The notes below the pieces were generated by a model, which saw only the letters and a program-made list of their open reading frames with translations, did not search any database and was not told where the DNA came from. From Bifidobacterium breve (GTDB lineage: Bacteria; Actinomycetota; Acidimicrobiia; Acidimicrobiales; Ilumatobacteraceae), in assembly GCA_943325425.2 (NCBI GenBank), contig CALPPJ020000034.1:1-9315 (forward strand): DNA of 9,315 bases, read 5' to 3'. Position 1 is the first letter of the stretch, and each line of letters begins with the position of its first letter. Made by a program: the position numbers and the translations under genes. Shown here piece by piece: positions 1 to 5,959 of this stretch.

Positions 1-834
1 CCAGGCGCTCGTCCGCAAACTGGTCTCAATGAAGCCGACATTGTCTACGAAGAGAATGTTGAAAAGTGGACCCGTTTTGCCATTGTGCTGCATTCACAAG
101 GTTCAGACCCGGTCGGACCGCTGCGCTCGGGTCGTACACAAGACATTGACTTAGTGACATCGCTCAACCACCCGTTGTTTCTCTGGAGCGGTGGTAATGC
201 AACAGTGACCGGACTTATTAAGAAATCAGAGCTCATCAACATGAGCGCTTCTGCAGCGAGTAACGGTGGCGGATTCTTCCGATCATCCGACAAGAAGGCT
301 CCGCACAACCTGTTTTCCAAGACCTCCAATATTTGGGCACTTGATGCTGGTCGTGGTGGCACGCCACCACCACAGTTCGCCTATCGCACCGATGGTTCTG
401 CGGCAACTGGCACAGAAGTTGCTGGGCTCAAGCTCACCATGGACGGAAATATGAAAGCTGCCTGGCAATGGGACCCTGTATCTGGCAAGTTCATTCGATT
501 CCATGAAGCCAAACCCCATGTTGATAGCAATGGCGTTCAAGTCAATGTTGACAATGTTGTCGTCATCGTCTGCGAATACAAGTTCAGCCCAGCAGATAAA
601 AACAGTCCCGAGGCCCAGACTGTCGGGACTGGAGTTGCATGGCTCTTCACTCAGGGAATGTGGACAGAAGGAACATGGAGCCGTCCTGACAACAAATCTG
701 GCTGGAATCTGACCGATACCTCCGGAAAGCCAATGCTCTTGAGCCCGGGACGAACCTGGGTTGAACTCGCCCGCGAAAAGCAAACCGTCGTCGTCGCTGC
801 TGGATCCTCAGTAGCTGATACAGCCTGGCCCTGA
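1..834 (+). CDS. DUF3048 (YerB-like) domain protein, 5' end missing
   Basis: The reading frame is open from the first base of the window and ends at a TGA at 832-834, leaving 277 visible residues. The N-terminal domain is recognisable from its opening ARPQTGLNEADIVYEE (residues 3-18), followed by VGPLRSGRTQDIDL (about 38-51) and LFLWSGGN. The C-terminal half matches the DUF3048 C domain: W-x-P-x-S-G-K-F-x-R near residues 158-167, an NVVVIVCEY strand, a G-x-G-V-A-W-L-F-x-Q-G-x-W-x-E-G-x-W segment, and a closing LLSPGRTWVEL. Proteins of this family are usually exported lipoproteins of unknown function (YerB of Bacillus). The signal peptide and lipobox would lie upstream of the window, so export cannot be confirmed here. 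It is followed by a 105-nt gap and is probably not essential to the PLP module next door. Family assignment is firm; function is unknown. Confidence 0.9.
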   Translation, partial: PGARPQTGLNEADIVYEENVEKWTRFAIVLHSQGSDPVGPLRSGRTQDIDLVTSLNHPLFLWSGGNATVTGLIKKSELINMSASAASNGGGFFRSSDKKAPHNLFSKTSNIWALDAGRGGTPPPQFAYRTDGSAATGTEVAGLKLTMDGNMKAAWQWDPVSGKFIRFHEAKPHVDSNGVQVNVDNVVVIVCEYKFSPADKNSPEAQTVGTGVAWLFTQGMWTEGTWSRPDNKSGWNLTDTSGKPMLLSPGRTWVELAREKQTVVVAAGSSVADTAWP

Positions 835-927
835 TTTTTAACCAGAATTCTTCATCCGCCCAGATCAGCGTGACCGATGTTGAATTGTCGGTCTTTGCAC
901 AAGGTCTCACTCATGGTTGTTCACGGT

Positions 928-939
928 TAGCCTGACGTT
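928..939 (+). promoter_or_regulatory. Possible -10 box for a leaderless pdxS transcript
   Basis: TAGCCT (928-933) fits the loose actinobacterial -10 pattern TANNNT and lies exactly 6 nt before the pdxS ATG at 940. No Shine-Dalgarno sequence precedes that ATG, which is what a leaderless mRNA would show. No good -35 hexamer is visible at 16-18 nt upstream. The TAG of this motif is also the in-frame stop that fixes 940 as the first possible ATG. The pattern is short and could be chance. The rest of the 835-939 gap shows no convincing terminator. Confidence 0.25.
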
Positions 940-1836
940 ATGTCTTCAAGTTCACACACCGCTCAAGTTGGCTCATTCCCCGTTAAGCGGGGTCTCGCCG
1001 AAATGCTCAAGGGCGGAGTCATCATGGATGTGGTGACCCCTGGGCAAGCCAAGATTGCCGAAGATGCTGGCGCTTGTGCAGTCATGGCTCTTGAAAGAGT
1101 TCCTGCTGACATTCGAAAAGATGGGGGAGTCGCCCGCATGAGCGACCCCGACATGATCGAAGGCATCAAGGCTGCAGTCACCATTCCGGTCATGGCCAAG
1201 GCCCGTATCGGTCACTTTGTTGAAGCACAAATTTTGCAGGCTCTCGGCGTTGACTTCATCGACGAAAGCGAAGTGCTCACACCTGCCGACGAAGCACACC
1301 ACATCGACAAGTACAAGTTCACGACTCCGTTCGTCTGCGGTGCAACAAACTTAGGTGAAGCCCTTCGTCGCATCAGTGAAGGCGCTGCTCTAATTCGCTC
1401 AAAGGGTGAAGCCGGAACTGGAAACGTTGTTGAAGCTGTGCGACACCTGCGTTCAATTCTTGGCGACATTAAGAAAATCGGTTCTGCGGATTCTGCTGAA
1501 CTTTTTGAATGGGCTAAGCGCCTACAGGCTCCACTTTCGTTGGTTCAAGAAATCGCCGAGACAGGCAAACTACCCGTCCCCCTATTTTGCGCCGGTGGTT
1601 TAGCAACTCCGGCTGACGCGGCATTGGCGATGCAGCTCGGTGCCGAGTCAGTTTTCGTTGGCTCAGGCATTTTCAAAAGTGACAATCCTGCCGCTCGCGC
1701 TAAAGCAATCGTTGAAGCAACGACGCACTACATGGACGCCAAAATTTTGGCTAAGGTTAGCGCTGGTCTCGGCGCCCCTATGACCGGTATCGGCATGGAT
1801 GAAATCAATCAGCGTTACGCCGAACGCGGTTGGTGA
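940..1836 (+). CDS. pdxS: Pyridoxal 5'-phosphate synthase, synthase subunit PdxS
   Basis: PdxS is the (beta/alpha)8-barrel subunit that makes PLP directly from ribose 5-phosphate, glyceraldehyde 3-phosphate and ammonia channelled from PdxT. The 298-residue product is full length and strongly conserved: RGLAEMLKGGVIMDVVTPGQAKIAEDAGACAVMALERVP at the N-terminus, then the catalytic lysine in MAKARIGHF (K87) and the second lysine in IRSKGEAGTGN (K155). With D30 these correspond to D24, K81 and K149 of the Bacillus subtilis enzyme, a constant offset of six. The phosphate-site segment FCAGGLATPADAA and SVFVGSGIFKS are also present. An in-frame TAG at 928-930 makes the ATG at 940 the first available start. 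No clear ribosome-binding site is seen. pdxT starts 27 nt downstream, so the two subunits are almost certainly co-transcribed. Confidence 0.97.
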   Translation: MSSSSHTAQVGSFPVKRGLAEMLKGGVIMDVVTPGQAKIAEDAGACAVMALERVPADIRKDGGVARMSDPDMIEGIKAAVTIPVMAKARIGHFVEAQILQALGVDFIDESEVLTPADEAHHIDKYKFTTPFVCGATNLGEALRRISEGAALIRSKGEAGTGNVVEAVRHLRSILGDIKKIGSADSAELFEWAKRLQAPLSLVQEIAETGKLPVPLFCAGGLATPADAALAMQLGAESVFVGSGIFKSDNPAARAKAIVEATTHYMDAKILAKVSAGLGAPMTGIGMDEINQRYAERGW

Positions 1837-1852
1837 ACGGTTCAATCTAAAT

Positions 1853-1856
1853 GAGG
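1853..1856 (+). promoter_or_regulatory. Ribosome-binding site of pdxT
   Basis: GAGG lies 7 nt before a GTG codon at 1864. It supports GTG as the true start of pdxT; an ATG at 1851 is out of frame. Confidence 0.6.
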
Positions 1857-1863
1857 CCCCCAG

Positions 1864-2469
1864 GTGAACGCTCGAGCCACGATTGGCGTCCTCGCACTGC
1901 AAGGTGCGTTTGACGCGCACGTTCAACATTTGAACGCTCTTGACACCGACGTTCGCTTAGTCAAAACCGAGTCTGATCTTCAAGCAGTGAACGGTCTAGT
2001 CATTCCTGGTGGCGAAAGCACCACGATGAGTAACCTTCTCGTTGCTTCGGGACTTGGAAAAACTTTGACCAAGAAAATTGATGCTGGTTTTCCAGTTTTT
2101 GGAACCTGCGCCGGAATGATCATGATGGCACATTCGATTATTGACGGACGGCCAGACCAAATCGTGCTGAACGCGATGGACATCCAAGTTCGCCGAAATG
2201 GTTACGGTCGGCAAAATGATTCCTTCGAACAAGATATTGATATCAAATCTTTTGACACACCTTTTCACGCCTTGTTTATCCGCGCTCCCATCATTGAAAA
2301 AGTCGGCGACGACGTCGAAGTTTTTTCGACGGTCAATGGCCACCCCGTGCTGGTGCGACAAGGCACTGCACTAGCGAGTTCATTTCATCCCGAACTCGTT
2401 CCCGATTTACGGGTTCACGAAATCTTCATTTCCATTGTTCACGAATCAAATTCATCACAGGTGAGGTAG
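1864..2469 (+). CDS. pdxT: Pyridoxal 5'-phosphate synthase, glutaminase subunit PdxT
   Basis: PdxT is the class I glutamine amidotransferase that hydrolyses glutamine and passes ammonia to PdxS; twelve of each subunit form the PLP synthase complex in the cytoplasm. The 201-residue product has the family opening IGVLALQGAFDAHVQHL, the PGGESTTM oxyanion-hole motif (48-55), the nucleophile C82 in FGTCAGMI, and the His/Glu pair H175 and E177 in SSFHPEL, so the Cys-His-Glu triad is intact. These match C79, H170 and E172 in B. subtilis. The gene uses a GTG start with GAGG 7 nt upstream. Its last codons contain the GTGAGG that serves yebC, whose ATG is only 3 nt after the stop, pointing to one transcript. 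Confidence 0.97.
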   Translation: MNARATIGVLALQGAFDAHVQHLNALDTDVRLVKTESDLQAVNGLVIPGGESTTMSNLLVASGLGKTLTKKIDAGFPVFGTCAGMIMMAHSIIDGRPDQIVLNAMDIQVRRNGYGRQNDSFEQDIDIKSFDTPFHALFIRAPIIEKVGDDVEVFSTVNGHPVLVRQGTALASSFHPELVPDLRVHEIFISIVHESNSSQVR

Positions 2470-2472
2470 ACC

Positions 2473-3219
2473 ATGTCCGGACATTCCAAATGGGCGACAA
2501 TCAAACACAAAAAAGGTGCGGCCGACAAAGCTCGCGGAAAACTCTTCGCGAAGATCGCTCGCCAGATTGAAGTCGCGGCTCGCGAAGGCGGCGGTGATGT
2601 CAACTCAAATGCGACATTGCGCACTGTCATTCAAAAAGCCAAAGCTGGCCAGATGACAAACGACGCCATTGATCGCGCCGTCAAGAGAGGATCTGGCGAA
2701 GCCCAGGGCGAAAACTACGAGTCGATCACCTACGAGGGTTATGCACCAGGAGGAGTCGCCATGTTGGTTGACACACTGACCAACAACCGCAACCGTACCG
2801 GTGCTGATGTTCGCAACATCTTTTCAAAATTGGGTGGGGCGATGGCTGAACCAGGCGCAGTGGGCTGGCAGTTCAGTCGCCGCGGAGTCATTTATGTTGG
2901 TGGCTCAACCGGCGAGGATGAAATCATGTTGCTCGCTCTTGACGCTGGAGCTGAAGACATCAGTCGCGACGGCTCATCCTGGAAGATTCTGAGCGAGCCC
3001 AACGCTGTCTACGACGTCAAGACGGCACTTGAAGCTGCCGGTATCGAAGTTCTATCTGCTGAATCAACTATGGTTTCTTCAACGATCATTGAAGTCACCG
3101 ATGCAGAGACTGCAGCCAAGATCATGAAGGTCATGGATGCTCTTGAAGATAACGACGACGTACAAGACGTTTATGCCAATTTTGATATCAGCGACGAAAT
3201 TATGGAGTCACTCGGATGA
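2473..3219 (+). CDS. yebC: YebC/TACO1-family translation factor
   Basis: The product has 248 residues, the usual length, and begins with the hallmark MSGHSKWATIKHKKGAADKARGKLF. Further family blocks are NATLRTVIQKAKAGQMTNDAIDRAVKRG, a YEGYAPGG strand, TNNRNRTGADVRNIFSKLGG (about 103-122) and the DNDDVQDVYANFDISDE ending. Members were long annotated as transcriptional regulators (PmpR); more recent work on bacterial YebC and mitochondrial TACO1 describes ribosome-associated factors that ease stalling, especially at polyproline stretches. Which role applies here cannot be read from sequence. GTGAGG at 2461-2466, inside the end of pdxT, is a good ribosome-binding site 6 nt from the ATG. In most actinobacteria yebC lies directly before ruvC; here a peroxiredoxin gene sits between them and overlaps yebC by ATGA. 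Confidence 0.95.
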   Translation: MSGHSKWATIKHKKGAADKARGKLFAKIARQIEVAAREGGGDVNSNATLRTVIQKAKAGQMTNDAIDRAVKRGSGEAQGENYESITYEGYAPGGVAMLVDTLTNNRNRTGADVRNIFSKLGGAMAEPGAVGWQFSRRGVIYVGGSTGEDEIMLLALDAGAEDISRDGSSWKILSEPNAVYDVKTALEAAGIEVLSAESTMVSSTIIEVTDAETAAKIMKVMDALEDNDDVQDVYANFDISDEIMESLG

Positions 3220-3665
3220 GCATTTCAGTAGGCGATCAGGCACCCAACTTTTCACTACCCGGTACGGCCAGTAAGTCGTACTCACTTAGTGATTACAGCG
3301 GAAAGCCAGTAGTTCTTGTGTTCTATCCAGGAGACGACACACCGGTCTGCACGAAGCAACTGAACACTTACAACAACGAACTATCTGAGTTTGAACAACT
3401 TGAAGCGCAAGTCCTAGCGATATCGGCACAAGATGTTTCAAGCCACGAAGAATTCTCGGGTAAACACGGTTTCAAGTTCCCGCTCCTAGCTGACGTCAAC
3501 AAGGAAGTTGCCGCCCTCTACGGAACTCTTGGACCACTCGGTTTCCCACGCCGCAGCGTTTTTGTTGTCGACCGTCAAGGCAAGATCGTGTACGCGCATC
3601 GTGCGCTCGCAGGCCTGACCTTCCGTTCGGTTGATGACATCACTGCGGCGATCAAGAAGTGCTGA
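3216..3665 (+). CDS. BCP-like peroxiredoxin
   Basis: This 149-residue thioredoxin-fold protein would reduce peroxides through a peroxidatic cysteine. It opens with VGDQAPNFSLP, and the active-site loop FYPGDDTPVCTKQ (36-48) places C45 in the P-x-x-x-T-x-x-C context with T42. R112/R113 in GFPRRSVFVVD are candidates for the arginine that completes the active site. In Escherichia coli BCP a resolving cysteine lies five residues after the peroxidatic one; here that position is N50. The only other cysteine is C149, the last residue, so the protein is either a 1-Cys enzyme or uses its C-terminus for resolution. The ATG overlaps the yebC stop (ATGA), and GGAG at 3204-3207 lies 8 nt upstream, so translation is probably coupled to yebC. 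Assignment to the AhpC/TSA superfamily is firm; the subclass is less so. Confidence 0.92.
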   Translation: MSISVGDQAPNFSLPGTASKSYSLSDYSGKPVVLVFYPGDDTPVCTKQLNTYNNELSEFEQLEAQVLAISAQDVSSHEEFSGKHGFKFPLLADVNKEVAALYGTLGPLGFPRRSVFVVDRQGKIVYAHRALAGLTFRSVDDITAAIKKC

Positions 3666-3701
3666 TCTAGACGACTTGCCGCTTGTAGGGCGAGATATTC
3701 C

Positions 3702-3730
3702 ACGACATGACGCGATCAATCCGTTATGAT
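3702..3730 (+). promoter_or_regulatory. Candidate sigma70-type promoter of ruvC
   Basis: ACGACA (3702-3707, four of six bases of TTGACA) is separated by exactly 17 nt from TATGAT (3725-3730, five of six bases of TATAAT). Transcription would start near 3737-3738, where an in-frame ATG of ruvC begins. The -10 box overlaps one arm of a small inverted repeat, CGATCA (3713-3718) and TGATCG (3727-3732). The 3666-3725 gap shows no intrinsic terminator for the peroxiredoxin gene, so read-through from the pdxS unit remains possible. Confidence 0.5.
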
Positions 3731-3745
3731 CGTACGCATGTTCGT
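3730..3745 (+). promoter_or_regulatory. Candidate LexA (SOS) box at the ruvC promoter
   Basis: TCGTACGCATGTTCGT matches the actinobacterial SOS consensus TCGAAC-N4-GTTCGA at 10 of 12 specified positions; the right half GTTCG is perfect and the left half differs by one base (GTAC for GAAC). It starts at the last base of the -10 box and covers the expected transcription start, where bound repressor would block initiation. ruvCAB is a known SOS operon in several bacteria, including mycobacteria, which fits. The lexA gene is not in the window, and binding is inference. Confidence 0.55.
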
Positions 3746-4322
3746 ACCGAGTCCGACCGTCGTGTCGCAAAAGGCCACCCATCGGGTGCTCGGCATTGAC
3801 CCGGGTCTGACACGATGTGGTTACGCCGTTATCGATGCTCTCGGCTCTCAGCAAGCCAGCGCCGTCTCACTTGGAGTCCTACGAACTCCATCAACGATGC
3901 CATTACCCGAGCGACTTGCCTGTCTGCATCGCGATATCAGCGAACTTCTCCAAGAATTCGAACCACAAACAGTTGTCGTTGAGCAATTGTTTTTTCAGGT
4001 CAATGTACGAACGGCCATGAGTGTCGGGCAGGCCAGTGGCCTTGCTCTTGCGCTTGCTTCCGCTGCTGGATGCACTGTGGTTCAATACACCCCAAATCAA
4101 GTGAAAGAAACGATCACTGGTTGGGGAGGAGCAGACAAACTACAAGTGCAACGTATGGTTCAAGTACGCCTCGGCCTGAACTCGCTTCCACAACCTGCCG
4201 ACGCCGCCGACGCCGCTGCACTTGCTCTCTGCCACCTCGCGGTTTCTCCGATGCATCAAAAACTTATTGCCGCAGGTGCCGAATCAATTCACGGTCGTGC
4301 TCGAAGTCGAAAGACGGCTTGA
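3738..4322 (+). CDS. ruvC: Holliday-junction endonuclease RuvC
   Basis: RuvC is the dimeric nuclease that cuts Holliday junctions symmetrically with RuvAB during recombination repair. From the ATG at 3738 the product has 194 residues. It contains VLGIDPGLTRCGYAVID with the first metal ligand D21, VVVEQLFFQVNVRTAMSVGQASG with E82, the TPNQVKETITGWGGADKLQVQ block, and PQPADAADAAALALCHLA with D155 and D158, so the four acidic residues are present with family spacing. The start is uncertain. ATG 3726 lies inside the candidate -10 box, ATG 3738 sits at the predicted transcription start and would give a leaderless mRNA, and GTG 3762 would give a more usual short N-terminus but has no Shine-Dalgarno site. 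I prefer 3738. The C-terminal codons lie in the first copy of a 17-bp tandem repeat. Confidence 0.95.
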   Translation: MFVPSPTVVSQKATHRVLGIDPGLTRCGYAVIDALGSQQASAVSLGVLRTPSTMPLPERLACLHRDISELLQEFEPQTVVVEQLFFQVNVRTAMSVGQASGLALALASAAGCTVVQYTPNQVKETITGWGGADKLQVQRMVQVRLGLNSLPQPADAADAAALALCHLAVSPMHQKLIAAGAESIHGRARSRKTA

Positions 4323-4342
4323 TATGAAAGACGGCTTGACAT
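4309..4342 (+). repeat. 17-bp tandem duplication across the ruvC/ruvA junction
   Basis: GAAAGACGGCTTGATAT (4309-4325) is followed directly by GAAAGACGGCTTGACAT (4326-4342), 16 of 17 bases identical. Copy 1 carries the end and stop of ruvC; copy 2 carries the first two bases of the ruvA ATG. Without the second copy the ruvC stop and the ruvA ATG would be 1 nt apart. The duplicate copy of the start region leaves an ATG at 4324 that opens a 6-codon frame (MKDGLT) whose TGA (4342-4344) overlaps the ruvA ATG. Confidence 0.9.
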
Positions 4343-4937
4343 GATCGGTTCACTACGCGGAACAGTTCTCGAACGACACGGTGAAGGAAACACCTTGATC
4401 GAAGTCAATGGTGTCGGATATCTCGTGACTGTGACACCTCGAACCTTGGCTGAACTTGAACCAACCTCACCAGCTTTTTTATACATTCATCACCATATTC
4501 GCGAAGATGCCCAAACGTTGTTTGGCTTCTTGACACGGGACGAGAAAAACACATTTCAAATTTTACTCGCAACTCATGGTGTCGGCCCATCACTCGCCAT
4601 GGCAGTTCTTGGCACATTGTCGCCGGTTGCACTCTTCGAAGTTGTGGCATCTTCTGATCTTGCAGCCCTCACAATGGTTCCAGGTGTTGGCAAGAAAACT
4701 GCCGAACGCTTGCTCATTGAACTCAAGAATCGTTTGTCGTTACCCATTCTTGAAAATAGTGAGCCGTTAAATGGAGTACGTACAAGTGTGATTTCGGATG
4801 TGCGCGAAGCTTTGCTCGGACTTGGTTACCACGAAAACGAAATTCGGGAGGTGCTTCGTGATGTCACTGTTCAAAACGGAGCCGAAACCCTATTACGAGA
4901 TGCACTACAAGCGCTAGGAGCCCGTCGTGCGGGATGA
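4341..4937 (+). CDS. ruvA: Holliday-junction DNA helicase subunit RuvA
   Basis: RuvA is the tetramer that holds the four-way junction open and loads RuvB. The 198-residue product shows all three domains. Domain I is the OB fold, MIGSLRGTVLER through LFGFLTRDE, with the acidic-pin residues E55 and D56 at the same positions as in E. coli. Domain II has two helix-hairpin-helix motifs, HGVGPSLAMAVLGTL (79-93) and VPGVGKKTAERLLIELKNRL (113-132). Domain III, SDVREALLGLGYHENEIREVLRDV onward, is the RuvB-binding part. No strong ribosome-binding site precedes the ATG. It lies 18 nt after the ruvC stop because of the tandem duplication and may be reached by coupling through the minicistron. The end overlaps ruvB by 11 bp. 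Confidence 0.97.
   Translation: MIGSLRGTVLERHGEGNTLIEVNGVGYLVTVTPRTLAELEPTSPAFLYIHHHIREDAQTLFGFLTRDEKNTFQILLATHGVGPSLAMAVLGTLSPVALFEVVASSDLAALTMVPGVGKKTAERLLIELKNRLSLPILENSEPLNGVRTSVISDVREALLGLGYHENEIREVLRDVTVQNGAETLLRDALQALGARRAG
4916..4920 (+). promoter_or_regulatory. Ribosome-binding site of ruvB
   Basis: AGGAG lies 6 nt before the GTG at 4927, inside the end of ruvA. It is the strongest Shine-Dalgarno site in the window and fixes the GTG as the ruvB start. Confidence 0.75.
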
Positions 4938-5949
4938 ATTTCTTGATCCACAAATCAGTGATGTTGTTGAAGAATCAGATGAATCAGGCCTACGGCCAAA
5001 ACATCTTGAAGAGTTCATCGGGCAACGAGAACTGAAAGAAAAGTTGGGAATTGTTCTTGAAGCAGCACGTCGTCGTGGCGAAGCGGCCGACCATTTGTTG
5101 TTCGCCGGGCCCCCAGGCTTAGGAAAGACCACACTGTCAAGCATCATCGCGGCTGAGATGGGCGTGCGCCTACACATCACATCAGGTCCTGCTCTTGAAC
5201 GGGCCGGCGACCTCGCAGCGATATTGACCAAACTTGAACCATCCGATGTTTTATTCATTGACGAAATTCATCGTCTCAGCCGAGTTGTTGAAGAGATCTT
5301 GTATCCAGCAATGGAAGATTTCAAACTCGACATTGTCGTCGGCAAAGGTCCGGCCGCATCAAGTATTCGATTGGCTCTACCGAGGTTCACCTTGGTCGGA
5401 GCCACAACGCGTACCGGAATGATCACCGGACCATTACGTGACCGCTTCGGGTTAGTGGCCCGCCTTGATTACTACGACGATGATGAACTTCATGCCATTG
5501 TTCGGCGCGCTGCCGGCATCCTTGATGTTTCAATTGATGAAGACGGCTCACATCAGATAGCACGACGAAGCCGAGGAACACCGCGTATCGCGAATCGCTT
5601 ACTTCGTCGAGTCCGAGACTTTGCCGAAGTACGCGGCGACGGCAAGATCACTGGCGCTATTGCCGATGAAGGTCTCGCGGTCTTTGGCGTCGATCACCGC
5701 GGCCTTGACAAAGTTGATCGAGCGATTCTGTCGTCGTTGTGTCAGCAGTTCAATGGGGGACCGGTCGGACTTTCAACATTGGCTATCGGCATCGGCGAAC
5801 AGCCCGAGACAGTTGAAGATGTTTATGAGCCATTTTTGATCCAACAAGGATTTATTGCGCGCACACCACGCGGGCGCGTCGCTATGCCAGCGGCCTGGGC
5901 CCACCTCGGCCTCACTGCACCTCAGCAAGTTCCTGGATTATTCTCCTAG
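4927..5949 (+). CDS. ruvB: Holliday-junction branch-migration ATPase RuvB
   Basis: RuvB is the hexameric AAA+ motor that pulls DNA through the RuvA-bound junction. The 340-residue product begins at a GTG. The family opening LRPKHLEEFIGQRELKEKL (22-40) is followed by Walker A GPPGLGKTT (61-69), Walker B LFIDEIH (109-115), sensor 1 GATTRTG (158-164), the arginine finger in LRDRFG (R171) and the sensor 2 segment RGTPRIANRLLRRVRDFA with R220. The C-terminal winged helix that binds DNA ends in GFIARTPRGRVAMPAAWAHLG. All motifs expected for activity are present. The 15-20 residues ahead of the conserved core are acidic (DVVEESDES). The gene overlaps ruvA by 11 bp and is followed after 10 nt by queA, so it is inside one operon. 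Confidence 0.98.
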   Translation: MRDEFLDPQISDVVEESDESGLRPKHLEEFIGQRELKEKLGIVLEAARRRGEAADHLLFAGPPGLGKTTLSSIIAAEMGVRLHITSGPALERAGDLAAILTKLEPSDVLFIDEIHRLSRVVEEILYPAMEDFKLDIVVGKGPAASSIRLALPRFTLVGATTRTGMITGPLRDRFGLVARLDYYDDDELHAIVRRAAGILDVSIDEDGSHQIARRSRGTPRIANRLLRRVRDFAEVRGDGKITGAIADEGLAVFGVDHRGLDKVDRAILSSLCQQFNGGPVGLSTLAIGIGEQPETVEDVYEPFLIQQGFIARTPRGRVAMPAAWAHLGLTAPQQVPGLFS

Positions 5950-5959
5950 AATTCAGTCG

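Noticed and set aside
805..840. Possible terminator after the DUF3048 gene, ending in ATTTTTA
   Set aside because: Only a 4-bp stem (TCAG-TAG-CTGA) can be formed nearby and it is not adjacent to the T run.
877..930. 17-codon frame (MLNCRSLHKVSLMVVHG) before pdxS, considered as a leader peptide
   Set aside because: No ribosome-binding site, no repeated regulatory codons and no paired attenuator hairpins; a frame this short is expected by chance.
963..1302. Minus-strand open frames across pdxS and similar ones elsewhere
   Set aside because: They are shadows of strongly conserved plus-strand genes and show no recognisable family or start signal.
1920..1936. Perfect inverted repeat CGTTCAA-CAT-TTGAACG
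   Set aside because: It lies inside the pdxT coding region with ordinary codons, and the half-sites are in the wrong orientation for a LexA box; probably chance.
5855..5959. Open upstream extension of the queA frame to an ATG at 5855 inside ruvB
   Set aside because: The extra residues do not resemble QueA; the family N-terminus begins at the GTG at 5960, just after the ruvB stop.
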